A stretch of DNA of 64,000 bases from Symbiodinium natans (GCA_905221605.1 CAJNDS010001001.1:186001-250000); one strand, 5' to 3'. Positions 9,844 to 20,867 are shown, numbered from the stretch's first letter. A program made the numbers and translations. The notes: a model not told the origin generated them from the sequence alone.

Positions 9844-9928
9844 CCTCCAAAAAGCCCTGAGGGTGTGCTCCTGAAGCTGACCCGTATCCGGGTCCCTCAG
9901 CATGTACTCCTCGTGTGATGGCGGAGGC
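9844..9928 (-). CDS. Candidate exon between telomere-like arrays
   Basis: Reads PPPSHEEYMLRDPDTGQLQ then EHTLRAFWR, after CCCGCAG and before GTTTAGGG of the array at 9824-9844. The peptide is charged and coding-like. Phase 1 at the acceptor, 0 at the donor. Confidence 0.5.
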
Positions 9929-9968
9929 CTGCGGGAGATGCCAGATTGGGGATTTCCCCCTTTTTTGA

Positions 9969-10642
9969 GGGCTTAGTTTAGGGTTTAGGGTTTAGGGTTT
10001 AGGGTTTAGGGTTTAGGGTTTAGGGTTTAGGGTTTAGGGTTTAGGGTTTAGGGTTTAGGGCCCATGCTGGTAAAGCCATGAACCCAGGACACACCTAAAA
10101 CCCTCTGCCCCTTGGTCAGCCCAGTCACCATACTATAGTAAGGGCACCCCTTTTTCGGGTTGGTGACTTTGGCAGGGCACCTTGCACCAACAAAAGGCAA
10201 AAGGGCACCACTGACTGATCCACCAAGACCCTACTTTGAAGTACCCTACTAAACCTTCCAGGATTCCAGTAACCCTAAACCCTAGCCCTAAACCCTAAAC
10301 CCTAAACCCTAAACCCTAAACCCTAAACAATAAACCCTAAACCCTAAACCCTAAACCCTAAACCCTAAACCCTACTTCGAAGTACCCTAGAAAAACCAAA
10401 AAAAAAAACCTTCAAAGAAAGCTCCGAGAGCCGTGGCCTCGTCGCACCCGGCACCTCGATCGACAGCGCGCCGCCAGCTCCAGAGAAGCGGGCCTCTCTG
10501 GTTCCCCCTTTTTTGGGGGGCTTTTTGGGGGGTTTAGGGTTTAGGGTTTAGGGCTAGGGTTTAGGGTTTAGGGTTTAGGGTTTAGGGTTTAGGGTTTAGG
10601 GTTTAGGGTTTAGGGTTTAGGGTTTAGGGTTTAGGGTTTAGG
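9969..10642. repeat. Three telomere-like arrays
   Basis: TTTAGGG at 9969-10058, CCCTAAA at 10270-10372 and TTTAGGG at 10527-10642, with a foldback at about 10120-10215 and one exon between. Confidence 0.85.
10410..10497 (-). CDS. Candidate exon between telomere-like arrays
   Basis: Reads EARFSGAGGALSIEVPGATR then PRLSELSLK, edged by GGAACCAG and GAAG|GTTTTT. The left flank is a CCCTAAA array and the right flank a TTTAGGG array. Confidence 0.45.
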
Positions 10643-10715
10643 CGGTTTAGGGTTAACGGTTTAAGGGTTTAGGGTTCAGGGGGTTTAGGGCTTTAGGTTT
10701 CAGGGGCTTAGGGTT

Positions 10716-10799
10716 GCCCTGCCCTTTTCGAGCACGGACTGTGAGGCTTGCCACAACTTCCCTGAAGGAAGTTTCACCACGCGATGTCGCACAAAACAC
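10716..10799 (-). CDS. Candidate exon, unknown protein
   Basis: Reads VFCATSRGETSFREVVASL then TVRARKGQGN, after the acceptor GAATAG. Its downstream end is not fixed. Confidence 0.35.
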
Positions 10800-10930
10800 C
10801 TATTCACCCAAGTCACGATGAGTAAGTAAAGCCTATAAACCTCAAGCCCTTTCCCTACCTAACCCTACACCCTGAAGCCTTTTGTTATACAATCCTCAAC
10901 GCTGCTCACCCAAAATCCTCAACCCTAAAC

Positions 10931-11194
10931 TTAAACCATAAGCTCGAAGACTGCAGTATTACAAGTGTTACAGTCATGTTTTTGGCATACATACATACAC
11001 AGCTGTTTGTTGCGAACTACCCATTCCAAATTTTGGTTAAAGACATATACATCTTGCCGAAAACCTCCAGCCCTCCACACGGACTGCAACACCCTATGGC
11101 GCCCAGGGTGCCTCCCCAAATATGCCCTAGACCTGTCAGATGAGCCCACACCTGAGCGGCCCAAGCATCCTAGGTCACTCAGCAAGATTTCCAC
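10931..11194 (-). CDS. Candidate coding stretch, hypothetical
   Basis: Open for 87 codons on the minus strand, with SGVGSSDRSRAYLGRHPGRH, GGFRQDVYVFNQNLEWVVRN and a cysteine-rich end before TAG. The plus frame is also open for 110 codons, so this is uncertain. Confidence 0.3.
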   Translation of the reverse strand: MEILLSDLGCLGRSGVGSSDRSRAYLGRHPGRHRVLQSVWRAGGFRQDVYVFNQNLEWVVRNKQLCMYVCQKHDCNTCNTAVFELMV

Positions 11195-11305
11195 AAAACT
11201 ACCATACTTTAACGCTTTTTTCTTGGTTCTGGGTTCCCGTTCTCGCTACTTATACCTGAAGCGTATAGACTTTTTTGGGGGGTCTACTCTAAAGTAGGGT
11301 CAAAA

Positions 11306-13338
11306 CCCCAGGAAAGCCGACTTGGTGGACAGGTGGCCGTGCCCCGCTGTGCCCCGATGGCATGCCTCAAGGAGGACGGCTGGGGAGGTGTTCTTTGGGT
11401 TTTAGGGTTTAGGGTTTCGGGTTTAGGGCAATTTCGCTTCAGTAGCCTTTTTTGGAGAGCAGTATGAGATCAAATAAGGTTCCATGTTAACGGTCTACTC
11501 AACGGGGCCGGGGACAAGAAGCGGATTGAAAGTTTTCCAGGATATTGTGTGGCAGGACTCGGGGTCTCGGCCTTCGGAGAAAGAGGGGAAGAGAGAGAGA
11601 GAGAGAGAGAGGGTTTAGGGTTTAGGGTTTAGGGTTTAGGGTTTAGGGTTTAGGGTTTAGGGTTTAGGGTTTAGGGTTTAGGGTTTAGGGTTTAGGGTTT
11701 AGGGTTTAGGGTTTAGGGTTTAGGGTTTAGGGTTTAGGGTTGCTCGATCTTCCCTCCTTAAGGCTCCAAGATCCCTGGAGAGGGGCCAGTGCCTCCTTAG
11801 GTCCCAAGGAGGGTTCTGGGTTTTAATTCCTGGGTCTTGACCCTGCTTTGGAGTAGACCCTGGCAAAAAAGTATATACTTCTTAGGTATAAGTAGCGATA
11901 CTGGGAACCGAACCAAAAAAGTATTAAACTCTAAACCCTAAACCCTAAACCCTCGTCTTGCACGAGCCTGCCCAGGTGTAAGATCTGGGGGGTTTTCGAC
12001 AATAGGGGTACCCTTTTTTGGGGGTCCCTTTTAAAAGGGAATCTCGTCCATATTGCACAATAAACGGGGAATTGTGGCGGGTCCCTTTTAAAGGGAATCT
12101 GGTCTATGTTGCATGTAAAAGGGGTACCCCTATTTTGAGAAATACCCATACTAGGATGGCCCTGAAAACCCTCTGAAAGAATGCTCCTGACGAGGGTCCT
12201 CTGAAAATCCAACAAGGGAAAATATCGGAAATGCCCCCAAGAGCCTACCTAGGATACGTGACTGACCCTAACCCTAAACTAAACCCTAAACCCTAAACCC
12301 TAAACACTAAACCCTAAACCCTGAACCCTGAACCCTATTCCCTAAACCCTAAACCCTAAACCCTAACCCTCAACCTTCGTGCCAGGTTGCTGTCGAAGCT
12401 CCACCGCGGCCACGCAGCTTAATGGCAACACATTCCTTGGTTTAGGGTTTAGGGTTTAGGGTTTAGGGTTTAGGGTTTAGGGTTGAGGGTTGAGGGTTGA
12501 GGGTTTGGGGTTTGGGGTTTGGGTTGTATGGTTTTGGGTTTTAGGTTTGCCAAGGAACCGGTTCGCCCGTAAACCAAACGCCTGCCTCCTTGGGGGCCTT
12601 GAAAGCGTTTAGGGTTTAGAGCTTAGGGTTTAGGGTTTAGCCTAAACCCTCTTGATTCACACTCTGTCGCTAGTGACCATCTGTTACACAGCAAGTTGAT
12701 ACCTAAGTATGTTACTTTTGTGACTGCAACATGCATATGGATGTCAGATGGTGTCTGTACAGGTGTCAGATACTATTCAGCACCCCTAAACCCTAAACCC
12801 TATAGGGTTTAGGCGGTTTAGGTGTGAACCTTGAAAGGGCTTATTTTGTTCTCTAAACCCTCCAAAGGTCCAAAGAGGGAACCGCGGGCAACTGCTTCCT
12901 AGACGCTCCAGCGCCGACAGCGTCTCCGCCGCGTTGAAGAAGCTCGCCTTCCCAAAGGGCTTTAGGGGTTTTGGGGGTTTAGGGTTTAGGGGTTTAGGGG
13001 TTTAGGGTTTTAGGGGTTTAGGGGTCTAGGGTTTTTGTGGTTTTAGGGGTTTAGGGTTTAGGGGTTTTAGGAGTTTAGGGTTTTAGGGGCTTAGGTTAGG
13101 ATGTCCCCCCTGAGACTGACAGTTGCAAGGCCAAAGGGCTTTTAGGGGGTTTAATAGGGCTTTTAGGGGTTTTATAGGGGTTAAATAGGGGTTTAATGGG
13201 GCTTTTAGGGGTTTTAGGGGATTAACAGGGGTTTAATCGGGATTGCAAAAGGGGACACATGCCAAGGCTTGGCGCTTCAGCCTCCAGCGCCAGAACGCCG
13301 TCCAACTCGCAGCCAAAGGTTTGCAAGAAGGCGGCCCT
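11306..13338 (-). CDS. Series of candidate exons of an unknown gene
   Basis: Exons in coding order: 13338-13259 (AAFLQTFGCELDGVLALEAE, donor GTGTCC); 12947-12883 (ASFFNAAETLSALERLGSSC, donor GTTCCC); about 12760-12655 (VTYLGINLLCNRWSLATECE); 12435-12375 (ECVAIKLRGRGGASTATWHE, donor GTTGAGGG); 11571-11470 (ETPSPATQYPGKLSIRFLSP, TGA or an earlier donor); about 11390-11306 (LRHAIGAQRGTATCPPSRL). All lie on the minus strand with AG/GT edges. The introns are filled with TTTAGGG or CCCTAAA arrays (11612-11740, 12438-12486, 12965-13090, 13348-13420) and one foldback (about 11990-12130). Several exons are also open on the other strand, but G/C-rich third positions favour this one. Protein family unknown. 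Confidence 0.45.
11589..11741 (+). repeat. (GA)n followed by (TTTAGGG)n
   Basis: An (AG)11 run passes directly into about 18 perfect TTTAGGG units. Confidence 0.9.
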
Positions 13339-13634
13339 CTGCCAGATTAGGGTTTAGGGTTTAGGGTTTAGGGTTTAGGGTTTAGGGTTTAGGGTTTAGG
13401 GTTTAGGGTTTAGGGTTTAGGGGTTTAGGAGCTAGTCTTCAGAGAGAGGAGGGAAAGGCAGTGGAGAATTCAGGATTGCGTGCGCACCTGTGGATCCTAG
13501 AAACCACTCTTCTCGGGGTGGCTTTTAGCCTCCGGGACCAGGGATTGGCCCTAAAGGCTTGTCATAAGGTGAGGGGATGGACGATAATCTTCATGGGGTT
13601 ATAGATGTACAGGCATATATATATATAAATAATA

Positions 13635-13665
<31 letters not shown>

Positions 13666-13716
13666 GTATATGGTTGAGGGTTCTAGGTTTGTGTCTTTAT
13701 AGGGTTTTCTGTCGGG
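13339..13716. repeat. TTTAGGG array, unique spacer and AT microsatellite
   Basis: TTTAGGG units at 13348-13424, about 180 bases with no gene seen, then (AT)n at 13615-13668. Confidence 0.8.
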
Positions 13717-13998
13717 TTGATAGCTATGCATGGTTGCGTAGGGCTTGAACATGGCCTAGTCTTGGCGGGTACCCAGGTTGTATGGTTGGTGAGCAGAAAA
13801 CATTCACAAAAAGTCCACCCAGAGAACTACACTTGGGGCGAGGCCGAGTTGCCTAGAGCCAAGAGTAGCCGCCTAGGAATCCAAAAGGGTGCCCTTTCCG
13901 GGGCTTTTAATTTTAAGGGAGCCGAAACCCCAAAAAGGGAAAACGGGAATGAGGGAACGTCTCACTTGGCCCAGTCTCCTGGTCTCCTAGCGAACTAG
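13717..13998 (+). CDS. Plus-strand candidate, hypothetical
   Basis: ORF of 93 codons (GLEHGLVLAGTQVVWLVSRK, ENYTWGEAELPRAKSSRLG) before a foldback-like end. No ATG upstream in good context and no family recognised. Confidence 0.25.
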   Translation: MIAMHGCVGLEHGLVLAGTQVVWLVSRKHSQKVHPENYTWGEAELPRAKSSRLGIQKGALSGAFNFKGAETPKRENGNEGTSHLAQSPGLLAN

Positions 13999-14680
13999 AA
14001 CGGGGGGGCGTTTCGCGCAGTTTGTTTGGGACTCTGTGCAGATTCGAAAGGGGTGCTGCCAGCCAAACCGAATTCCATGTTGGTTCCTGCGAAGTCACGC
14101 TACTCCCCGCGACAAAGCATGTTGGAACTTAATTCAAGTCTGTAATGTGTCAAGCAACCCCGACCCCCCCCCCCCACTGCCCCCCAAAAAAACACGTGCG
14201 CATAATTATGCGTACATATATATATATATATGTATATATACGTAATGAATGCATTACCTGCAAGACCTTCTTGTCTTCAGGGCTCCAAAACCCCGAACCC
14301 TCCAACTTGTCGCTCCAAGCAGCGTGAAGCACTCTGCGACCTCCGCCTGCATACACTTCCTTCCCCCTAAACCAGCCTAAACCTAAACCTTAAACCCATG
14401 GCTGGAGGTTACCCTAAACCCTAAACCCTAAACCCTAAACCCTAAACCCTAAATCCTAGACCCTAGACCCTAGACCCTAGACCCTAAACCTTAAACCTAA
14501 ACCTAAACCTAAACCCATGGCTGGAGGTTAGGGCTTCAGGTTTGGGGAGTTGGTCGGGCTGCTTCCATCTCTCTGTGTCTGTCTCTTGCTTTCTGTGTGT
14601 TTGGCACGCGCGCGTCTGTCTCTCTCTCTCTCTTTCCCATACTGTCTCTCTCTCTCTCTCTCCCATACCCGGGCCAAAGC
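13999..14680. repeat. Repeat-rich stretch without a convincing gene
   Basis: Holds a C-run and A-run (14165-14193), (TA)n at 14214-14240, CCCTAAA variants at 14412-14513 between two copies of a 20-base sequence, and (TC)n at 14616-14663. Confidence 0.75.
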
Positions 14681-14701
14681 CGCTGCTAAGCCCAAGATTA
14701 A

Positions 14702-14911
14702 GTGCTGAATGGGGTTATTGAGGGGACCGAACCCAGCACAAACGAAGTAAGGGCCTACTCTTGGTCTTTGGCTGTTCGGGTTGAGGCTTCTTTAGATGGG
14801 GTTGAAGAGTCTGTTGGGGTGAGTTTCTCGGGTAAAAGGCCGTGGATTCCAGGAACTCAAGACTTGCTTTCTTGTTTGGGGGTGGGGGTGAGTTCGGTTT
14901 TCGGGCTTTAG
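14702..14911 (+). CDS. Plus-strand candidate, hypothetical
   Basis: ORF of 69 codons (VIEGTEPSTNEVRAYSWSLA, VRVEASLDGVEESVGVSFSG). Peptide composition is coding-like but no domain or splice context could be fixed. Confidence 0.25.
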   Translation: MLNGVIEGTEPSTNEVRAYSWSLAVRVEASLDGVEESVGVSFSGKRPWIPGTQDLLSCLGVGVSSVFGL

Positions 14912-14958
14912 GCTCAGTAACCCTAAACCCTAAACCCTGAACCCTATATAAACCCTAC

Positions 14959-16216
14959 ATGCAGTACCCCTTTGTGTCACAGGGTTGGTTCCTGCGCCTC
15001 GGCCGCACGTTCTGGGCAATAAGCGCCTCAGGACGCAATGGCCCGATATTGCCCTAAGACATCCTGTACTGATGCTAGCCGAACCCTCTAACGCTTCCCT
15101 ATCAACTCCATAGGGTTAGGGTTAGGGTTTAGGGTTTAGGGTTTAGGGATTAGGGATTAGGGTTTAGGGTTTAGGGTTTAGGGTTTAGGGTTTAGGGTTT
15201 CTAACACCCTATAACGCCGTGTAAGCCCCATACAGCCCATACCAGTACCTCCCGAAGCAAGCCCGCGCTTAAGCTGTAGTTGAGGTGAAGGGCCTGTCGA
15301 AGTTAAGGAAAAACTGAATTTGGGTGGTCCCATATCAATACAAACTACAGAGCCAAATAACATGTTTAACTGATCTTCAACATCTATAGGTTAAGGCCAT
15401 GGGTTTCAGAGGGCTTCCCCCATGCTCTGTTGACAAAGCTGTCGCTGTGCAGGCATAGACTTCCTGGGTGTGAGGATGCGTTTAGGGTTTAGGGTTTAGG
15501 GTTGGTCTTACAGGGTTGTTGATGGAGGGTACAGCAATGCCAGCAGGCAGCCCACGTCCACGGTAAGCGACTTCGGCGCATATCCTGGGCGACATGGGAT
15601 TGCAAGTTCTTGGTTCTTGACCTAAACCCTAAACCCTAAACCCTAAACCCTAAACCCTAAACCCTAAACCCCACGCAGCCTGGGAGTGCTTCTCCTAAGG
15701 AGAATTGAGGGTGCCAAACCTTGAGCCAACCCCGGCCATCTTGGCCATGTCGATGTGGCAGCGACGGGTGGGGTTTGCGGCTTGTGAGGTTTAGGGTTGT
15801 TTTTGCCACAAGCAATGGGCAAGCCACCGGGGCATTGAGGAGTTTAGGCTTTAGGGTGTAGGGTTTAGGGTTAAACCCCAGACCCTAACCCCTAATCTAA
15901 ACCCCTAAGCCCTAAACCCTTTTTCACAAGGGACTCGACTGCTGCCTAAGCCCTAAACCCTAAACCCCTAAACTAACCCTAAACCATAAACCCCTACTCC
16001 CTAAACCCTAAACCCTAAACCCCTAAACCCCTAAACCCTAAACCCCTAAACCCTAAACCCCTAAACCCTAAACCCTAAACCCTAAACCCTAAACCCTAAA
16101 CCCTAAACCCTAAACCCTAAACCCTAAACCCACCCTCTAAGGAGCCGAAGCTGCCAGCGCCTCGCAGCGACCGCAGGAAACGCTCGAGTCGACCCTGGCG
16201 CTGGGCACGCCCAAAG
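14959..16216 (-). CDS. Series of candidate exons of an unknown gene
   Basis: Exons in coding order: 16216-16134 (RAQRQGRLERFLRSLRGAG, donor GTGGGTTTAG); about 15778-15711 (RRCHIDMAKMAGVGSR, donor GTTTGG); 15584-15512 (ICAEVAYRGRGLPAGIAVPS, then INNP, canonical donor GTAAGACC, phase 1/0); about 15363-15207 (KFSFSLTSTGPSPQLQLKRG, donor GTGTTAG); 15026-14959 (ALIAQNVRPRRRNQPCDTKG, donor GTAGGG). Arrays of CCCTAAA/TTTAGGG fill the introns. No family recognised. Confidence 0.45.
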
Positions 16217-16325
16217 CTTACCAGGATGGGTTTAGGGTTTAGGGTTTAGGGTTTAGGGTTTAGGGTTTAGGGTTTAGGGTTTAGGGTTTAGGGTTTAGGG
16301 CTGAGGGTTTAGGGTTTAGGGTTTA
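15960..16325. repeat. Convergent telomere-like arrays around an exon
   Basis: CCCTAAA units (with CCCCTAAA variants) at 15960-16132 and TTTAGGG units at 16230-16328 flank the exon 16134-16216. Confidence 0.85.
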
Positions 16326-16910
16326 GGGTAAATTAGGCCCTGGAATCCCCTTGACACCCACCCATCATGCAGGTGGATGTGCTGCACTCGTGCGCGTAGA
16401 AGCTACCTCGAAGCCCAAGCGCATGTCACTTTCCATGTGCACTTGCCCAAAGGATCCATGTACCAATATAGTATATACTTGGGCCCTAAAGCTACTATAT
16501 AGGAACTCCTTTAAGGCCCAAGTATATACTATGTAGGTACATGGATCCTTTGGGTTGAAACCTTTCAGATTACCCTGCGTTGACGGCTGGCGAGTTTTGT
16601 CCAGCGTAGCATGGGAGCATGTCCTCGGACTCTTCAACCTATATGCTCATTAGTAGTAAAGGGAATTGGGTGCCCCATATAACCCCCTCGTTCCTCCTTA
16701 AAAGGGTTCTGTCTGGGGTACCGAAGAATATGAGCCATTTGCTGGTATCAAAGTCTGGTCTCTGAATCAGCCTACAGCTTTGACTGGAGCTTGCTCTGCC
16801 TTCCTCTTACTTCTCCAATAACCAAGGGGAAAAAAGGTTAAACTTTAATATTCCTACTAAAAAAAGAAACCCAAAAAGTTTAAAGTTCAGCTAAAGGCGA
16901 AGTAAGTCCT

Positions 16911-17688
16911 TCATCCTGCAAAGCCGCAGGGTGTTTCACGCGCACTGCCCGCTTGAAGCCTTTGCAGCTCTTTGTGCATTGAGCCAAAGATCAAGGCCAA
17001 AACCTGGGCGACGGGAGAAGCTCCGCTAGTCAGATCAAGATCTTGTTCAAGGACTTGCGTCCGAAGGCGCGATTCGGACCACTGACGGCTCCACAAGCCC
17101 CAGAGCACGGAAAACCTGCGCGGCACTTGCTCCACCCATTGTCTGAACTCGGGGGCCAGCTGAAACTCTGCCTCAGCGTATGCAAATGCCACATGCTTGG
17201 CGCCGTGAATCTCTTCACTTGCGAAGAACAGAACTCGAACCGCACCTCCTGCACCCTTCTGGAATTCGAAATGAACCAATGGAATGCGTGTGCTGTAACT
17301 GGTTGCTCCTTCTGTTCTGGTGGCATGCTTTTGGATTTCGTCCTGGGCCGCCTCAGGCTTCCCGTCGCACACAGACCGCCAAAATGCTTTGAGTTCTTCG
17401 TGATTCAAAGGCAGCTGTGCCGAAAAAATGTCCGGGGTATTCATCTTAAAGTCTGAGAACCCCTTGCCACCGGACGAGCTGGGCGTGCTGATCGCGAAGG
17501 CCTTCTGAAGTTGAAGTTCGGCCTCTTTCTTTGCGGCTCCAGGGCGGAAAACGAACGCTTGTATGGCCAATACAAGTCTTCTCCACAGGCCTTTAGCCGG
17601 AATGCTTGCAAAAGCCTGGGACACTTTGCTGGCTACGCCTGGCATGGCTCCGGTCGCTGGCTTTCCCAATCGCACAGCTGCAGCTTTG
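16911..17688 (-). CDS. Hypothetical protein, long (probably 3'-terminal) exon
   Basis: This is the longest open minus-strand stretch outside the AP2 genes, about 259 codons to the TGA at 16911. A good acceptor (CTCTGTAG) precedes 17688, and an in-frame TGA lies a little further upstream, so the exon probably begins there; the earlier exon is not resolved. The first 60 residues are basic with a hydrophobic stretch (GLWRRLVLAIQAFVF). The middle contains FSDFKMNTPDIFSAQLPLN and SYSTRIPLVHFEFQKGAGG, and the end ALIFGSMHKELQRLQ. GC content and G/C at third positions are higher than in the flanking repeats, as expected for coding sequence. I do not recognise the family. Several plus-strand ORFs over the same bases are shadows. 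Upstream at 17690-17840 two other minus frames are open, one of which may be the previous exon. Confidence 0.6.
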
Positions 17689-18279
17689 CTACAGAGAAAC
17701 CAGCCCTGTGTGAGCCGAGAGCTTCAGCATCAGTGCTGGCAGAAGATGCTTTCTGGCGGACCTTCTGTTGGCTGACAGTTTGCAGAGGGTCTCTACACCA
17801 ACCATTCGCCACAGGATATCCGAGCTTGCGCCATCAACTCTAAACACGAACAGCCGAAACCCCACAGTAGCCGACAACCCTCGTCTCAACCCGGATCTCT
17901 CGGATGTGCCAGGAGCAGCAGACCATGCAGAGGCAAACCAAAAGCCCAAACCCAAAACAAAAACTAAGCCAAAAAAGGCTTTGGCCCCTAAAGCCCTCTG
18001 ACTCCTGAATATGGTCCTCTTGAACCCAATAAGGCAAAAATATGAAAAGTCCCAAGGGCCTACCGAGTACCCCTAAGTCTCCATGCACCTATGTAGTATG
18101 CACCCCGAAACCCGGGAAACCCCCAAACTAAACCCCTAACAAACCCCTAAACCCTTAAACTCCTAAACCCTATATAAAAACCCGAAACCCTAAACTTCTA
18201 AACTTTCAACCCTGGGCCTCCGGCTCACAGAACTCCTAAACCTTCTACCTTATAAACCCTAAACCCTAAACCCTAAAAC

Positions 18280-18356
18280 AGGGTTCGCCTGGGGCTCACA
18301 GAACTCCTCCCTGAGCCGGCTGATGACGAGTCGTGCCGTGGGTGGGGCGTGCATGG
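18280..18356 (-). CDS. Candidate exon with a partial duplicate across an array
   Basis: Reads MHAPPTARLVISRLREEFCE then PQANP, between TCGCAG and GTTTTAGGG. The EFCEP part recurs at about 18240-18217 on the other side of a CCCTAAA array (EFCEPEAQ). Confidence 0.5.
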
Positions 18357-18734
18357 CTGCGAGCACGGTGCCTTAGAGGCTGCTGGTTTCAGAGGTTAGG
18401 GCTTAGGGTGCAGGATATCGGTACTTTGTTAATTAGGGTTTAGGGTTTAGGGTTTAGGGTTTAGGGTTACTTGAAGGTTCTTGGGTACTTCTAAGTAGGG
18501 TTTTTAGTACCCTAAAGCAGGCCAGATCCATAGCTGCCCTACATGTGACCCTACCTGAAAGCACCCAGGGAACTCCAAGCGGGCCTTTCAGGGTTTTGCG
18601 AGGTTATGGGGTTCATGAACCCAAAGGGTCTATGTCCCTAAATAGCAAGTACTTTTAAGGCCCAAGTAGTCCCGATTTAGGTACATGGACCCTTAGGGGA
18701 AGCTTTGTCGGGTAGGGCTTGCAAGCGGGTTCAG

Positions 18735-18870
18735 GGTTTAGGGTGATCGCCGCGCGCAACAACGAGCTGACAAAGCCTCTGCTAGCGCCGACATCCAACA
18801 CACCAAGCCCCAAAATCCCGAAACTCAAGGGTTGCACCGCCTCCCCGAATTTTCCTGAACCCAAATTTTC
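18735..18870 (-). CDS. Candidate exon, hypothetical
   Basis: Minus frame reads SGKFGEAVQPLSFGILGLGV then LDVGASRGFVSSLLRAA. Edges are not fixed. A plus frame is open but more biased. Confidence 0.35.
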
Positions 18871-19511
18871 GCTCATTATATGCATCTATTTCTGTTTGAC
18901 TCGCTATGTATTCATGTGCATGTATACAAGTACACGCTTGTTTTGGTGTCGGCGGATCTTCGTACTGTCGAAACGCTAGCCAAGGTGAGCCGAACAACTT
19001 GCAGACGCGGAGGACAGGGCCCTGCTGCCGAAGAGGTGCTGCAGTCGCTGCGACCTTTTTTCCGGCGACAGCTTTTTGGTGCTACCTGGGGGTTTCCAAA
19101 ATTGGGGGGGGGGGGGGGGGGGGGTACCTTATTTAGGTCCTTATGATATCGGAATCCTACTATTTGGCGGTCTATATTCAGGGGTCCCTTATTGTCGTAA
19201 ATGAAGGGCTTAGGGTGCTTAACTCTGCTGTGAGGATTCAGTTGTAGAACTGCTAGGTTGCCCAGTAACCTAGGATGAAAAGGGTGCCCTTTTTTGCTTA
19301 AAGGGGTTTATAGGTGAACCTAGAGCCCCCAAAAAGGGAATAAAGGCACTACTGGGCATCCTAGCTTGTTACAGTGCATACTGGGGGCATTTCGTGGTAC
19401 AAACATGGACATGTCGCCGCCAAGGTCAAGCTGATAGGGCTGCCAGGCGGGCTTTACGACTAAAGGCGCTTAAACCTAAACCCTATAAACCCTAAACCCT
19501 AAACCTTAAAC

Positions 19512-20220
19512 CCTGAATGAAAAGCCAAGTTGCACAGCCTCTTCTGCTTCGTGAAGCGCACGCCAAAGCCTGTAGAACTGGGTGGGGTGGGGGAATTGGC
19601 TGAAGGCGTAGCAGCAGGAAGTCTTCATGTCGGGTAGATGAGTGCGCCCACAAACCCTAAACCCTATATGCCCTCAACCCGAGACCTATGTGGCAAAATC
19701 TGGGCTTTAAGGGCTTGAGGGCTTCGGGTGTTCGGGGAGGGGAAAAAATGCTCAGGACCCTCAACGTTCGAAAAAAAGGAGGTCGAAGCCACAAACTTCT
19801 CCACAGACTCTAAGCATCTCCTCTGGGGTGTATTCGGGTTTAGGGTTTAGGGTCTCAAACCCTAAACCCTCTTGACCATGAAGTTTATGGAAACTGACAC
19901 ACCAAACTTTGCAACAGGCTTGCAGACATCCGCGCCTTTGGTGGTCATCTCCTGACTTTTGTGTTTAGGGTTGAGGGCGTAGAGTTCTCAACCCGAAACC
20001 CAAAATCACACGTGGGTGGTTGTCAAAACTATCATCCCTTTTGGGGTACCCTAGATATTAGGTGCCGTGCTATCGTAGGGTTCAAAAAAAAAAGACCATC
20101 ATTTTGACAACCACGTGACGATAGACCACAAACCTACGATGCCCAGCCGCTCTCTTTTTCTGCTGGCGGCGCTGCCTGTAAAATGCCTCCGACAACTCTG
20201 AAGCTTGAGCTGCGCCTATT
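19512..20220 (-). CDS. Four-exon gene fragment with very short introns
   Basis: Exons in coding order: 20220-20138 (donor GTAGGTTT), 19951-19868 (EMTTKGADVCKPVAKFGVSV, donor GTTTAGGG), 19822-19686 (ESVEKFVASTSFFSNVEGPE) and 19656-19512 (KTSCCYAFSQFPHPTQFYRL, then HEAEEAVQLGF). The last three join in phase across a 45-nt intron (19867-19823) and a 29-nt intron (19685-19657). Both run GT...AG and consist of telomere-like units. A second frame combination for the middle exons, ending in the stop at 19761, is also open, so the model is not unique; 29 nt would be unusually short. Family unknown. Confidence 0.4.
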
Positions 20221-20495
20221 CTGCGGGGGTTTAGGGTTGAGGAGTTCAGGGATTTTAGGGTTTAGGGTTTAGGGTACTTTTGTTCCAGTAGAGTAAAGGT
20301 TCAGAACGTGGAGCTTGCCTAACACTGCCCTCTAGACTGGCTTGCACTGGGTTTATAAACTGAGGGTTTAGGGTTTAGGGTGTAAACTGCCTAGTAGGTA
20401 AACCCTAGGTCTTGAACTGCGACTTGCACCCTTACTATGCTGAACCCTAAACCCTAAACCCTAAACCCTGAACCCTAAACCCTAAACCCTAAACC

Positions 20496-20867
20496 CTAGG
20501 TCTTGAACTGCGACATGCACCGGCGGCAAATGCACAGGTGCGCGTGCGGCTGCGCGGGGTCCCGGGTCGTCAGCCAGAGCGCGTCTGCCTCCATGGGCTT
20601 CTCGCGCAGCTTCCGGGATCCTGGCTACTTGGGGTTTAGGGTTTAGGGTTGGGGTTTAGGGTTTAGGGTTTAGGGCTAGGGTTTAGGGTTAGGCCTAAAC
20701 CCTAAACCCTAAACCCTAAACCGTAAAGAGACCTTGAACACAGACCCACCCATGAGCCGGCTCCTTGCTCCGGTGTGCATCTGGCGAAAAATCGCAGATC
20801 AGCTGCTGAGCAAGGCTTCGGCCCCTTGGCCTTTCGACGGACGCGGCCCGCCGTTCTCTCATACTGC
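20496..20867 (-). CDS. Two exons of an unknown gene, Cys-rich C-terminus
   Basis: Exon 20867-20733 reads SMRERRAASVERPRGRSLAQ then QLICDFSPDAHRS, edged by TTCTGAG and CAAG|GTCTC. Exon 20609-20496 reads LREKPMEADALWLTTRDPAQ then HLCICRRCMSQFKT and ends in TAG at the border with a TTTAGGG array. The C-x-C-x2-C cluster may bind zinc. The last 25 bases or so are repeated on the far side of the array. Confidence 0.5.

Noticed and set aside
15711-15720. Relict dinoflagellate spliced-leader sequence (TTGGCTCAAG on the minus strand)
   Set aside because: Only ten bases match the leader's 3' end, and they lie within a coding-like exon; this is too short to claim.
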